From NCBI RefSeq assembly GCF_014651035.1, contig NZ_BMWC01000008.1, forward strand, positions 310,001-374,000: a stretch of 64,000 nucleotides of DNA. The letters run 5' to 3'. Positions 7,124 to 14,790 of this stretch are shown here, piece by piece (within the stretch, counting starts at the first letter, position 1; each line of letters begins with the position of its first letter). This DNA is from Streptomyces lomondensis (GTDB taxonomy: Bacteria; Actinomycetota; Actinomycetes; Streptomycetales; Streptomycetaceae). A model generated the notes under the pieces. It made no database searches. It was not told the origin of the DNA and was given only the letters and a program-made list of their open reading frames with translations. Both the position numbers and the translations under genes were made by a program.

Positions 7124-9541
7124 TCACTCCCGCAGGCCCGCCAGGTCCACCGGGCGGCGGCGCAGGGCGAGGGCGGCGGGGACGACCGCGGCGGTCAGGG
7201 CGAGGAGGGCGCAGGCGGTCACCGTCGTGCCCAGGGCCTGCCACGGGAGGGTGAGGGCGGGCCGGACCGACAGCAGCGCGAGGGCGCTCGCCAGGCCGGC
7301 CAGGTTGACGGCGGTGACCAGGAGGCCGAGGAGCGCGCCGGCCGCGACGACCGTCAGCGCCTCGGCGCCGGTCAGCCGCAGCACCTGCCACCGGGTGGCT
7401 CCGGCCAGCCGCAGCACGGCCAGGTCGCGGGTCCGGTCGGAGGCCGCCATGACCGTGGTGTTGGCCACGGAGATGCCCGTGTAGAGCAGGGCGATGCCGA
7501 GGACCAGCAGGAGGCCGAGGCGGGTGGTGCGGTTGGTCTCGGGATGGGTGGCCCGGAGCCATGCGTCGCGGGTGAGGACCTGGCCGGTGCCCACGGCCTT
7601 GTGGAGGGCTGTGGCCACGGCGGCCGGGTCCGCGCCGTCCCTGAGGGCCACGTCGATGCGGTCGACCGTGGCGCCCGGGGCGTTGCGCGGGGTGACGTAG
7701 ACGCCGTTGCCGCCGGTGCCGGTGGGCATCACGGCGGCGATGCGCAGGGTGCGGGGCGTCCCGTCGCCGAGCCACACCCGTACCCGCTCGCCCACCCGGT
7801 GCCGCTGCCACTCCTCGTTGACGATGATCGAGTCGTCGTCCAGGTCGCTCACCCTGCCCGCGGCGAGCGGGAGGCGCGTGGTGGCCGCCAGGGCCCCGGG
7901 GGTCGCGGCGCGGGCCTCGGAGCGGACGAGGGCCACGCCGTCCTCCAGGGCGTGGACGGCCGTGGAGGACGTCGGTGACATCTGCGTGCCCGGTACGGCG
8001 CGGAGTCTGCGCAGGGCGGTTTCGTCGAAGCCCGTTCCGGCCGCCGGGGTGAGGACGAAGGCGGCGGTGGTGCGCTCGCTCGTCTCGGTGCTCTTCGCCT
8101 GGTTCAGGGTCGCTGTGGTGCCGAGCAGGGAACCCGCGAGGGCGACGGTGACCAGGACGGGGGCCGCGAGGGCAGCGGTGCGGCGGACTGCGGTGGCAGT
8201 GTTCGCGCGGGCCAGCCGGGTGACGGTCGTGGGCAGGCAGGTCAGCAGCCGGGCCAGGGGGCGCAGCGCGAGGGGTGCGAGCAGGGCCGTCGCGGTGATC
8301 AGCAGCAGGGGGCGGCTGATGTACGTCTTGCGGTGGAGGAGGTCGCCCGGGTCGCCGGCCAGGGAGAGGACCAGGGTCGCGGCGGCCGTGAGGAGGAGGG
8401 CCGTGCCGCACAGCAGGCGGCCGGGGGTGATCCGCCCGCTGTCCTCGCGCAGGGCCTCGGTGGGGGCGGTGCGGCCGGCCCGCCAGGAGGCCGCGGTCGC
8501 TCCGGCCAGGGCGACGAGCAGGCCCGTCCAGAAGGCCGCGTGGTAGGGCCAGGTGTGGTCGCCGATGGTGAACCAGGCCGGGGCGAGGCCCTCGTCGGCC
8601 ACCCGGGCCGCCAGCAGGGGTGCCCCGTGGGCACCGAGCACGCAGCCGGCGGCCGAGGCGAGCGCGCCGACGGCGAGGGCCTCGGCCAGGACGGTGCGGC
8701 GGATCTGGCCCGGGGTGGCCCCGGTGGTGCGCAGCAGGGCGAACTCCCGGCGGCGCTGGGCGACCGCGAAGGCGAAGGTCGAGGCCACGACGAAGACCGA
8801 AACGAAGGCGGTGACGCCGCCGGCGGTGCCGAACAGGGCGTTCATCGCGGTGAGCGCCTCGCCGTCCCGGCCGGGGTCGGCGTCGGCGAGGCGGCGGGCG
8901 TCGCCGGTGAGCACCTGGGCGCTGTCGCCCACGGCCTTCCGCACGGCCGCCGGATCGGCCTCGACGACCACCTGGTGGACCGCGGGGGACAGCCGGGCGG
9001 CGCGGGCGTCCGTGAAGAACACGGCGTTCTCGAAGCCGCGCGGGGTCAGGGTGCCGACGACGCGTACGGTGCCGTTGTCCGTGCGGAGCCGTCGGCCGAG
9101 GCGCGTCCGGTCGCCGGTGACGGCGACCTCGTCGGACGCGTGGGGTGCCCGGCCGGCGGCGAGGACGTAGGGGGCGAACGCGGCGGTGGACCAAGGGTGG
9201 CCCACCAGATCGGCGGGACCGCCCCGCACGGGGAACGACCGGTCCTCGACGACCCGGCCCAGCGTCCGCAACTCCGCGACCGTCGCCGCGGGGAGGGGGC
9301 GCGGGTGGGCGAGCCGGGCCGTGCGGTCGCCGATCGGGGTCGGTACGCGCAGGGTGTCCCGGCCCTTGACGACGACCGGCGCGGCGGCGAAGCGTTCGGG
9401 GCCGCGCTCCGGGGCGGTCGCGGACGAGGCCAGGGCCAGGCCCGTCACGGTGAGCAGGGCCACGCCCAGGCAGAGGGCGACGAAGCTGCCGGTGAAGGCG
9501 GTCCAGTGGGTGCGCAGGGTGCGCAGGGTGACGCTCAGCAC
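7124..9541 (-). CDS. ABC transporter permease, FtsX/MacB type (two FtsX domains)
   Basis: Protein of 805 aa starting at GTG 9541 (MLSVTLRTLRTHW). One TM follows the N-terminus (LCLGVALLTVTGLAL), then a periplasmic-type domain of about 200 aa, a three-TM FtsX domain (residues about 245-370), a central pair of TMs, a second extracellular domain and a second FtsX domain at the C-terminus. This two-fold architecture is typical of Streptomyces antibiotic-resistance or lipoprotein-type exporters paired with a MacB-like ATPase. It follows the ATPase gene, but a triplicated 101-bp junction separates them. A divergent two-component system nearby suggests the exporter responds to an envelope or peptide signal. 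The substrate cannot be predicted. Confidence 0.9.
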   Translation of the reverse strand: MLSVTLRTLRTHWTAFTGSFVALCLGVALLTVTGLALASSATAPERGPERFAAAPVVVKGRDTLRVPTPIGDRTARLAHPRPLPAATVAELRTLGRVVEDRSFPVRGGPADLVGHPWSTAAFAPYVLAAGRAPHASDEVAVTGDRTRLGRRLRTDNGTVRVVGTLTPRGFENAVFFTDARAARLSPAVHQVVVEADPAAVRKAVGDSAQVLTGDARRLADADPGRDGEALTAMNALFGTAGGVTAFVSVFVVASTFAFAVAQRRREFALLRTTGATPGQIRRTVLAEALAVGALASAAGCVLGAHGAPLLAARVADEGLAPAWFTIGDHTWPYHAAFWTGLLVALAGATAASWRAGRTAPTEALREDSGRITPGRLLCGTALLLTAAATLVLSLAGDPGDLLHRKTYISRPLLLITATALLAPLALRPLARLLTCLPTTVTRLARANTATAVRRTAALAAPVLVTVALAGSLLGTTATLNQAKSTETSERTTAAFVLTPAAGTGFDETALRRLRAVPGTQMSPTSSTAVHALEDGVALVRSEARAATPGALAATTRLPLAAGRVSDLDDDSIIVNEEWQRHRVGERVRVWLGDGTPRTLRIAAVMPTGTGGNGVYVTPRNAPGATVDRIDVALRDGADPAAVATALHKAVGTGQVLTRDAWLRATHPETNRTTRLGLLLVLGIALLYTGISVANTTVMAASDRTRDLAVLRLAGATRWQVLRLTGAEALTVVAAGALLGLLVTAVNLAGLASALALLSVRPALTLPWQALGTTVTACALLALTAAVVPAALALRRRPVDLAGLRE

Positions 9542-9642
9542 GGCACGGCCTCCAGGCGGGTCATGCGCGCGGCGATGGCGACGAGGCTGCCGGTCACGGC
9601 GGTCCAGCGGGTGCGCAGGGTGCGCAGGGTGACGCTCAGCAC
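9535..9642 (-). CDS. 35-codon chimeric mini-ORF created by the tandem duplication (second)
   Basis: Same arrangement as the upstream copy: a permease-like N-terminus (VLSVTLRTLRTRWTAVTG) joined to an ATPase-like C-terminus. Its stop overlaps the true permease GTG at 9541 by the same 7-nt GTGCTGA. It is listed because it lies in a continuous start-stop chain; translation is unproven. Confidence 0.35.
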   Translation of the reverse strand: MLSVTLRTLRTRWTAVTGSLVAIAARMTRLEAVPC

Positions 9643-9743
9643 GGCACGGCCTCCAGGCGGGTCATGCGCGCGGCGATGGCGACGAGGCTGCCGGTCAGGG
9701 CGGTCCCGCGGGTGCGCAGGGTGCGCAGGGTGACTCTCAGCAC
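9636..9743 (-). CDS. 35-codon chimeric mini-ORF created by the tandem duplication (first)
   Basis: It starts at a GTG that overlaps the ATPase stop (GTGCTGA), encodes the first ~19 residues of the permease (VLRVTLRTLRTRGTALTG) fused to the last residues of the ATPase (IAARMTRLEAVPC), and stops in the same GTGCTGA overlap with the next mini-ORF. It probably has no function as a peptide, but it may keep ribosomes coupled from ATPase to permease. Confidence 0.35.
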   Translation of the reverse strand: MLRVTLRTLRTRGTALTGSLVAIAARMTRLEAVPC

Positions 9744-10462
9744 GGCACGGCCTCCAGGCGGGTCATGCGCGCGGCGATGGTGTCGGCGCCGGCGCCGGTC
9801 AACTCCCCGTTCACCCGCCCGTCGACGAGGAAGAGCACGCGGTCGGCGTACGCGGCGGCGACCGGGTCGTGCGTGACCATCACGACCGTCTGGCCCTCGC
9901 GGTCGACCATGCCCCGCAGCAGCCCCAGCACCTCGCGGCCGGTCCGGGTGTCCAGGGCGCCGGTCGGCTCGTCGCCGAACAGCACGTCGGGGCGGGTGAT
10001 CAACGCCCGGGCCAGGGCGACGCGTTGCTGCTGCTCGCCGGACAGCTCCCCGGGTCGGTGCCGGGCCCGTTCGGCGAGGCCGACCTGGGCGAGGGCCTGG
10101 CGCACCCGGGCCTTCGGGACGCGGCGGCCGGCCAGGCGCAGGGGCAGGGCCACGTTCTGCTCGGCGGTCAGCGCGGGCAGCAGGTTGAACGCCTGGAAGA
10201 CGAACCCGACGCGCTCGCGGCGCAGCAGGGTCAGCCGCCGCTCGCTCAGGCCGGTCAGTTCGGTGCCGCCCACGGTGACCGACCCGGAGGTGGGCCGGTC
10301 CAGGCCGGCGGCGCACTGGAGCAGGGTCGACTTGCCGGAGCCGGAGGGGCCCATGACGGCGGTGAACGTCCCCTGGGGGAACGCGAGTGAGACGTCGTGG
10401 AGTGCGGTCACGGGGCCGTAGGTCCTGGTGACCGAGTCCAGCCGGACGGCGTCGGGTGTCAT
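9737..10462 (-). CDS. ABC transporter ATP-binding protein (MacB/LolD type)
   Basis: Protein of 241 aa. It has Walker A GPSGSGKST (about residue 38), a Q-loop around FQAFNLL, signature LSGEQQQRVALARAL with a single extra Q, Walker B VLFGDEPTGALD and the H-loop MVTHD. The GALD after Walker B and the overall length fit the MacB/LolD/FtsE branch, which pairs with FtsX-type permeases. It is the first gene of the leftward exporter unit and is divergent from the histidine kinase at 10619. Its last 14 residues are repeated downstream by the tandem duplication. Confidence 0.93.
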   Translation of the reverse strand: MTPDAVRLDSVTRTYGPVTALHDVSLAFPQGTFTAVMGPSGSGKSTLLQCAAGLDRPTSGSVTVGGTELTGLSERRLTLLRRERVGFVFQAFNLLPALTAEQNVALPLRLAGRRVPKARVRQALAQVGLAERARHRPGELSGEQQQRVALARALITRPDVLFGDEPTGALDTRTGREVLGLLRGMVDREGQTVVMVTHDPVAAAYADRVLFLVDGRVNGELTGAGADTIAARMTRLEAVPC

Positions 10463-10540
10463 GGGTTCCCCCTGGGGTCGGTGTCGCTTCCACGAAACCG
10501 GGTGGGGGCGGGCCGGCGCAGTGCGGCAGGGCCTAGACCT

Positions 10541-10562
10541 GGGGTAGGGCCAGGCCTACCCC
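10541..10562. promoter_or_regulatory. Inverted repeat in the divergent exporter/two-component promoter region
   Basis: Perfect GGGGTAGG-N6-CCTACCCC dyad between the ATPase start (10462) and the kinase start (10619). Its spacing and central position suit a NarL-type response-regulator operator; the link is inferred from location only. Confidence 0.45.
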
Positions 10563-10605
10563 GGGACCTCCCTCTGGACCCATGGCCGCGGCTGCGGAGG
10601 GCTCC

Positions 10606-10611
10606 TACGGT
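10606..10611 (+). promoter_or_regulatory. -10 box for leaderless histidine-kinase message
   Basis: TACGGT ends 7 nt before the ATG at 10619 and no ribosome site is present, the layout of a leaderless transcript. Confidence 0.5.
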
Positions 10612-10618
10612 GATCCCC

Positions 10619-11890
10619 ATGCACCCTCGGAACGTGTGGCAGGCCATGTCCCGGCCCCACTACCTGCTGTCGGCGTGGCCCTGGCGGTCGGCCGGTTACC
10701 TGCTCAGCGGCGCGGTGTTCGGCGCCGTCGTGCTGGTGGCGATCGTGGCGTCGGCGGCGGCCAGCGGGGTGCTCGCGCTCGCGCTGGTGGGGCTGCCCCT
10801 GCTGCTCGGGACGGCTCTGGCGGGGATTCCGGTGGCGGCGGTGGAGCGGCTGCGGCTGCGGCTGGTCGACGCGGAGCGGGCGTCCGACCCGCACGAGCCG
10901 CCCGGGGAGCCGGGGCTGCGTCCGTGGCTGGCGGCCCGGCTGCGGGAGCGCGCCACCTGGCGGGAGTTCGGCCACGCCCTGCTGTTCGCGGGGCTGTTGT
11001 GGCCGGTCGACGCCCTCGCGTTCGCCGTCTTCCTGCTGGGACCGCTCTCCGTGGTGGCGACTCCGGTGCTCCTGGCCGTCTTCGGCGAGGCGAAGGTGCT
11101 CAAGGTGTGGCTGGTCTCCACCTGGCCGGCCGCCGCCGGGTGGGCCGTCCTGGGGCTGGTCCTGCTCGCCCTGGGCGCCTATCTGCTGGGCGTCGCGGCC
11201 GGGGCCCGGGCCGGGCTGGCCCGGCTGCTGGTCGCCCCGCGCGAGGCCGACCTGGGGGCCAGGGTGGTCGAACTGAGCCGGTCCCGGGTGCGGTTGGTGG
11301 ACGCCTTCGAGGCGGAGCGGCGGCGGATCGAGCGCGATCTGCACGACGGGGCGCAGCAGCGGCTCGTCGCCCTGACGATGACGCTCGGCCTGGCCCGGCT
11401 GGACGCCCCGCCCGGTCCGCTCGCCGACCAGCTCGCCAAGGCGCACCAGGAGGCGGGCGCCGCCCTCGCGGAACTGCGCGAACTCATCCAGGGCATCCAC
11501 CCCAAGGTCCTCGCCGACTACGGCCTCGAAGCCGCCGTGGCCGACGCCGCCGACCGCTCGGCCGTGCCCGTGGACGTCGACCTGGAGCTGCCCGGGCGGC
11601 TTCCCCAGGCGGTCGAGGCCGCCGCGTACTTCGTGGTGTGCGAGGCGCTCGCCAACGTGGGCCGGCACAGCGGGGCGCGCCGGGCGGAGGTGAGCGGCGG
11701 GCACCGCGACGGGCGGCTGGTCCTGCGGATACGCGACGACGGGTGCGGCGGTGCCCGGGCCGGGGAGGGCAGCGGGCTGACCGGACTCGCCGACCGGGTG
11801 TCGGTGCTCGATGGCAGACTCTCCCTGTCCAGCCCGCCCGGCGGACCGACCCTGCTGCGTGTGGAGATCCCTTGTGAGCCTGCGAGTTGA
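10619..11890 (+). CDS. Sensor histidine kinase (HisKA_3/NarL-partner type)
   Basis: Protein of 423 aa. The ATG at 10619 is preferred because residues 20-60 then give the first TM pair directly and a -10 box sits just upstream. There are four hydrophobic segments: a sensor domain of the short Streptomyces type (residues about 20-75 and 125-195), then ERRRIERDLHDGAQQRLVAL, the HisKA_3 phosphoacceptor block with its His around residue 243. A HATPase domain follows (NVGRHSGA, IRDDGCGGA, GLADRV). It overlaps the response-regulator gene by 17 bp. It is predicted to control the divergent ABC exporter. Confidence 0.92.
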   Translation: MHPRNVWQAMSRPHYLLSAWPWRSAGYLLSGAVFGAVVLVAIVASAAASGVLALALVGLPLLLGTALAGIPVAAVERLRLRLVDAERASDPHEPPGEPGLRPWLAARLRERATWREFGHALLFAGLLWPVDALAFAVFLLGPLSVVATPVLLAVFGEAKVLKVWLVSTWPAAAGWAVLGLVLLALGAYLLGVAAGARAGLARLLVAPREADLGARVVELSRSRVRLVDAFEAERRRIERDLHDGAQQRLVALTMTLGLARLDAPPGPLADQLAKAHQEAGAALAELRELIQGIHPKVLADYGLEAAVADAADRSAVPVDVDLELPGRLPQAVEAAAYFVVCEALANVGRHSGARRAEVSGGHRDGRLVLRIRDDGCGGARAGEGSGLTGLADRVSVLDGRLSLSSPPGGPTLLRVEIPCEPAS

Positions 11891-12539
11891 CCGGCCGCTG
11901 CGGGTCGTCCTGGCCGAGGACAGCGTGCTCCTGCGGGACGGGCTCGTCGGGCTGCTCGAACGCTGCGGGCACGAGGTCGTCGCGGCCGTGGGGGACGCCG
12001 AGGCGCTGGTCGCCGCCGTCGGGGAACACGGGCCCGACGTGGTCGTGACGGACGTGCGGATGCCGCCCGGCTTCCAGGACGAGGGCCTGCACGCGGCCGT
12101 GCGGCTGCGCCGGGACCGGCCCACGCTGCCCGTCCTGGTCCTCAGCCAGTACGTGCAGCGCCGGTACGCCGCCGAGCTGCTGGACTCCGGCGACGGCACG
12201 GGCATCGGCTATCTGCTCAAGGACCGCGTCGGCCAGGTCGAGGAGTTCGTGACGGCGCTCGGCGAGGTGGCGGGCGGCGGCACGGTCGTCGACCCCGAGG
12301 TCGTACGGCAGTTGCTGCGCCGCCGCCGCGACCCGCTGGAGCGGCTCACCCCGCGCGAGCGGGAGGTGCTGGCGCTGATCGCACAGGGCCGGTCGAACAG
12401 CGCGATCGCCCGCGAACTGGTCGTCTCCGAGGCGGCCGTGGGCAAGCACGTCTCCGGCATCCTCACCAAGCTGGACCTGCCACCGGCGGACGACACCCAC
12501 CGCCGGGTGCTGGCCGTGCTCGCCTACCTGCGGGGGTAG
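11874..12539 (+). CDS. NarL/LuxR-type response regulator
   Basis: Protein of 221 aa. The GTG at 11874 (VSLRVDRPLRVVLAEDS) was chosen for the GGAG 7 nt upstream; it overlaps the kinase gene, implying coupled translation. The receiver domain has acidic pocket residues in LAEDS, phospho-Asp in VVVTDVRMP (about residue 56) and the conserved Lys in YLLKDRV. The C-terminal LuxR helix-turn-helix is TPREREVLALIAQGRSNSAIA...VSEAAVGKHVSGIL. The unusual PPGFQDEG after the phospho-Asp is typical of Streptomyces DesR-like regulators. The cognate kinase is immediately upstream; likely targets are the exporter genes and this operon. Confidence 0.93.
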   Translation: MSLRVDRPLRVVLAEDSVLLRDGLVGLLERCGHEVVAAVGDAEALVAAVGEHGPDVVVTDVRMPPGFQDEGLHAAVRLRRDRPTLPVLVLSQYVQRRYAAELLDSGDGTGIGYLLKDRVGQVEEFVTALGEVAGGGTVVDPEVVRQLLRRRRDPLERLTPREREVLALIAQGRSNSAIARELVVSEAAVGKHVSGILTKLDLPPADDTHRRVLAVLAYLRG

Positions 12540-12565
12540 GCCTGGCGGTGTGGCGGCGCGTTGTG

Positions 12566-12589
12566 GAAAAACCAGCGAGTTGGTTTCAT
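12566..12589. promoter_or_regulatory. ARE-like operator (site 1) before the first ArpA-like regulator
   Basis: GAAAAAC-N10-GTTTCAT, with an inner perfect AAACCA-N6-TGGTTT dyad, 33 bp before the TetR start. Two more sites with the same 7-10-7 geometry lie before the P450 and between afsA and its receptor, as expected of autoregulatory elements bound by gamma-butyrolactone receptors. Confidence 0.6.
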
Positions 12590-12622
12590 TGCGTCGCCAG
12601 CAGAGCCCCAGGGGAGCCACGG

Positions 12623-13318
12623 GTGACGAAACAGGACCGGGCCGTCCGGACCCGCCTCGCGCTGATCCGGTCGGCGGCCGAGCAGTTCGAGGCGCGGGGG
12701 TACGTCCGGGCCAGCCTCGCGGAGATCAGCGCGGGAGCCGGTGTCAGCTCCGGCGCGCTGCACTTCCACTTCGCGAACAAGGCCGCCGTGGCCGAGGCCG
12801 TCGAGCACGCCGCCGCCCGTGCCCTGCGCCGGGTCGCGGCCCGGGGCCGGGGCGGCGAGGGGTGCGCCCTGCAACGCCTCGTCGACGTCACCCACCAGGT
12901 CGCCCGGCTGCTGTGCGGCGACGTCGTGGTGCGGGCGGGGTTACGGCTCAACGCCGAGGCGGTCGCCGGGCGGGTGCGCGACCTGCGCCGGGAGTGGCGG
13001 GAGTGCGTGCACGAGCTGCTGGCCGAGGCCGAGCGGCGGGGCGAACTCGCGGCCGGCGCGCCGCCGCACCGCACCAGCGCCGTCGTCCTCGCCGCCACGA
13101 CCGGCATCGAGGTGCTGTCCCGGGAGGACCACGGCTGGCTCGCGCGGCCCTCGCTGACCGACCTGTGGCGGCTGCTCCTGCCGTGCCTGGCGGCGCCGCA
13201 CCTGGCCGACGCCCTGGACCCGGCCGGGACCGGGCCGGAGGTCGCGGACTTCGAGGCGGGCACGGCCGTGGGCGGAGACCTGGAGGAGGCGAGTCCGGCG
13301 GGGCTCGCGCTGCGGTAG
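12623..13318 (+). CDS. ArpA/ScbR-like TetR regulator (possible pseudo-receptor), contains a TTA codon
   Basis: Protein of 231 aa from the GTG at 12623 (VTKQDRAVRTRLALIRSAAE), with GGGGAG upstream. The TetR helix-turn-helix runs over residues 10-55 (ASLAEISAGAGVSSGALHFHFANK), the consensus of the gamma-butyrolactone-receptor subfamily. A Trp near residue 125 sits where ArpA Trp-119 contacts the ligand. The protein is more divergent than the second receptor at 16939, so it may be a pseudo-receptor that answers to antibiotics or another signal. Leu-107 is encoded by TTA (12941-12943), which would make its translation depend on the bldA tRNA. An operator-like dyad covers its promoter, suggesting autoregulation. 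Confidence 0.88.
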   Translation: MTKQDRAVRTRLALIRSAAEQFEARGYVRASLAEISAGAGVSSGALHFHFANKAAVAEAVEHAAARALRRVAARGRGGEGCALQRLVDVTHQVARLLCGDVVVRAGLRLNAEAVAGRVRDLRREWRECVHELLAEAERRGELAAGAPPHRTSAVVLAATTGIEVLSREDHGWLARPSLTDLWRLLLPCLAAPHLADALDPAGTGPEVADFEAGTAVGGDLEEASPAGLALR

Positions 13319-13370
13319 CGGGCCCCCGGCTCCCCCTCCATTGGCTGACACTGTGTGAAGCGGTGGCCAA

Positions 13371-13394
13371 AACAAACCGGATGCCAAGTTTTTT
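13371..13394. promoter_or_regulatory. ARE-like operator (site 2) before the P450
   Basis: AACAAAC-N10-GTTTTTT ending 55 bp before the P450 start. The half-sites and the 10-bp spacer match the two other sites of the island. Confidence 0.6.
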
Positions 13395-13449
13395 CCCTGG
13401 CCAGATCGCACCATGGTGTCCCAGCCTCTGGACCAAGGAGCGATGAGTC

Positions 13450-14790
13450 ATGGCACAGCAGGCCTGCCCCTTCCTGGCGATCGACCCGTCCGGCCAGGAC
13501 CTCTACGACGAGATAGCTCGGATCCGCGCCCAGGGCCCGGCCGTGGAGGTGGAACTCCCCGGCGGCGTAAGGGCGTGGTGGATCAACGGCCTGGAGCTGA
13601 ACAAGCGGCTCCTGGCCGGCCCCGAGACGAGCAAGGACGCCTACCAGCACTGGCCGGCCTGGATCAACGGGGACATCTCCCGCACCTGGCCGCTCGCCAT
13701 CTGGGTCTCGGTGCGCAACATGGTCACCGCCTACGGCACCGACCACAGCCGGCTGCGCAAGCCGATGGCCGCCGCCTTCACCAAGCGCCGCGTCGACGCG
13801 CTGCTGCTGCGCGTCCAGGAGATCGTCGACCGCGCGCTGGACGACCTGGAGCGGGTCCCGGAGGGCGAAGTCGTCGATCTTCGCGCGGCGTTCGCGGCGC
13901 CGGTGCCGCACGAGGTGGTGTGCGAGCTCTTCGGCGTACCGCACGGCGAGGACGGTCCGCGGGGCGCGCTCTACCGCATCATCAACGGCTTCTTCGACAC
14001 GGCGATCTCCCTGGAGGACGCCCAGGCCAACGCCGTCGAGCTCTACGCCACGCTGACCGCGTTCCTCCAGGACAAGCGCGAGCACCCGGCCGACGACCTG
14101 ACGACCGCCCTCATCGCCGCGCGCGACGAAGGAAGCCTCAGCGAACAGGAGTTGATGGACAACCTGATCCTGCTGCTCACGGCGGGATTCGAGACGACCG
14201 TCAACCTCATCGACAACACCGTGCACAGCCTGCTCGCCCACCCCGACCAGCTCGACCTCGTCCGCTCCGGGCGGGTGTCCTGGGAAGACGCCATCGAGGA
14301 GTCGCTGCGCTACGAGGCGCCGGGCGCCATGTCGGGCCTGCGCTACGCCGTCGAGGACATCGAGATCGAGCCGGGTCTCACGATCCCCAAGGGCGACCCG
14401 GTCGTGGTCTCCTTCGCCGGTGCCGGACGCGACCCCGAGCGGCACGGCCCGGACGCCGACCGGTTCGACGTCACCCGCGCCACCAGCCGCGACCACGTCT
14501 CCTTCGGCCACGGCGTGCACCACTGCCTGGGCCGGCCCCTGGCCATGGCCGAGGCGACGGTGGCCCTGACCTCCCTGTTCGACCGTTTCCCGCGGCTGGC
14601 CCTGGCCGATCCGGCCCGTCCGCCGAAGCGGCTGCGGTCGATCATCTCGACGGGGCACGAGTTGTTGCCCGTACTGCTGCACGGCCCGCACCAGGGCCCG
14701 GACCAGGGCCCGCGGCCGGAGGAGGCGGAGGCGATCAGGAAGCTGTCCGGTCGCGCAGGAACGAGCGGTACCAGGGTGCCGCGCGCCTGA
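13450..14790 (+). CDS. Cytochrome P450 of the hormone island
   Basis: Protein of 446 aa; ATG at 13450 with AAGGAG 9 nt upstream. The I-helix motif is LLTAGFETTVN (A-G-x-E-T-T, with Glu where Asp is commoner), ExxR is in EESLRYE, and the heme-binding loop is FGHGVHHCLGRPLA with the cysteinate. Actinobacterial P450s of this class are soluble and use ferredoxin; no ferredoxin gene is adjacent. The gene sits between two ArpA-like receptors, follows an ARE-like site and converges on the reductase gene with a 56-bp 3' overlap. P450s are known to tailor the side chain of butenolide hormones (avenolide, SRB), so this one probably oxidises the AfsA-derived product. The substrate is an inference. The tail after residue 420 has Gln-Gly-Pro repeats. 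Confidence 0.9.
   Translation: MAQQACPFLAIDPSGQDLYDEIARIRAQGPAVEVELPGGVRAWWINGLELNKRLLAGPETSKDAYQHWPAWINGDISRTWPLAIWVSVRNMVTAYGTDHSRLRKPMAAAFTKRRVDALLLRVQEIVDRALDDLERVPEGEVVDLRAAFAAPVPHEVVCELFGVPHGEDGPRGALYRIINGFFDTAISLEDAQANAVELYATLTAFLQDKREHPADDLTTALIAARDEGSLSEQELMDNLILLLTAGFETTVNLIDNTVHSLLAHPDQLDLVRSGRVSWEDAIEESLRYEAPGAMSGLRYAVEDIEIEPGLTIPKGDPVVVSFAGAGRDPERHGPDADRFDVTRATSRDHVSFGHGVHHCLGRPLAMAEATVALTSLFDRFPRLALADPARPPKRLRSIISTGHELLPVLLHGPHQGPDQGPRPEEAEAIRKLSGRAGTSGTRVPRA

Larger units (their letters stand above)
9479..9781 (-). repeat. Three tandem copies of a 101-bp unit spanning the ATPase/permease junction
   Basis: The unit is about 44 bp of the ATPase 3' end plus about 57 bp of the permease 5' end. 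Copy boundaries repeat at 9536, 9637 and 9738, a period of exactly 101 bp. The leftmost permease half is the native gene start and the rightmost ATPase half is the native gene end; the material between them is two extra copies. The extra copies differ at only a few bases (for example GACGCT against GACTCT), but both differ from the native permease start at several positions. Confidence 0.9.

Noticed and set aside
6471..9194. Minus-strand 900-codon frame overlapping the permease
   Set aside because: Arg/Pro/Gly-rich frame-shifted shadow of the permease; the true frame has FtsX domains.
13450..14790. P450 as part of a polyketide or terpene cluster
   Set aside because: No synthase genes lie nearby; its neighbours and operator-like site link it to the hormone genes instead.
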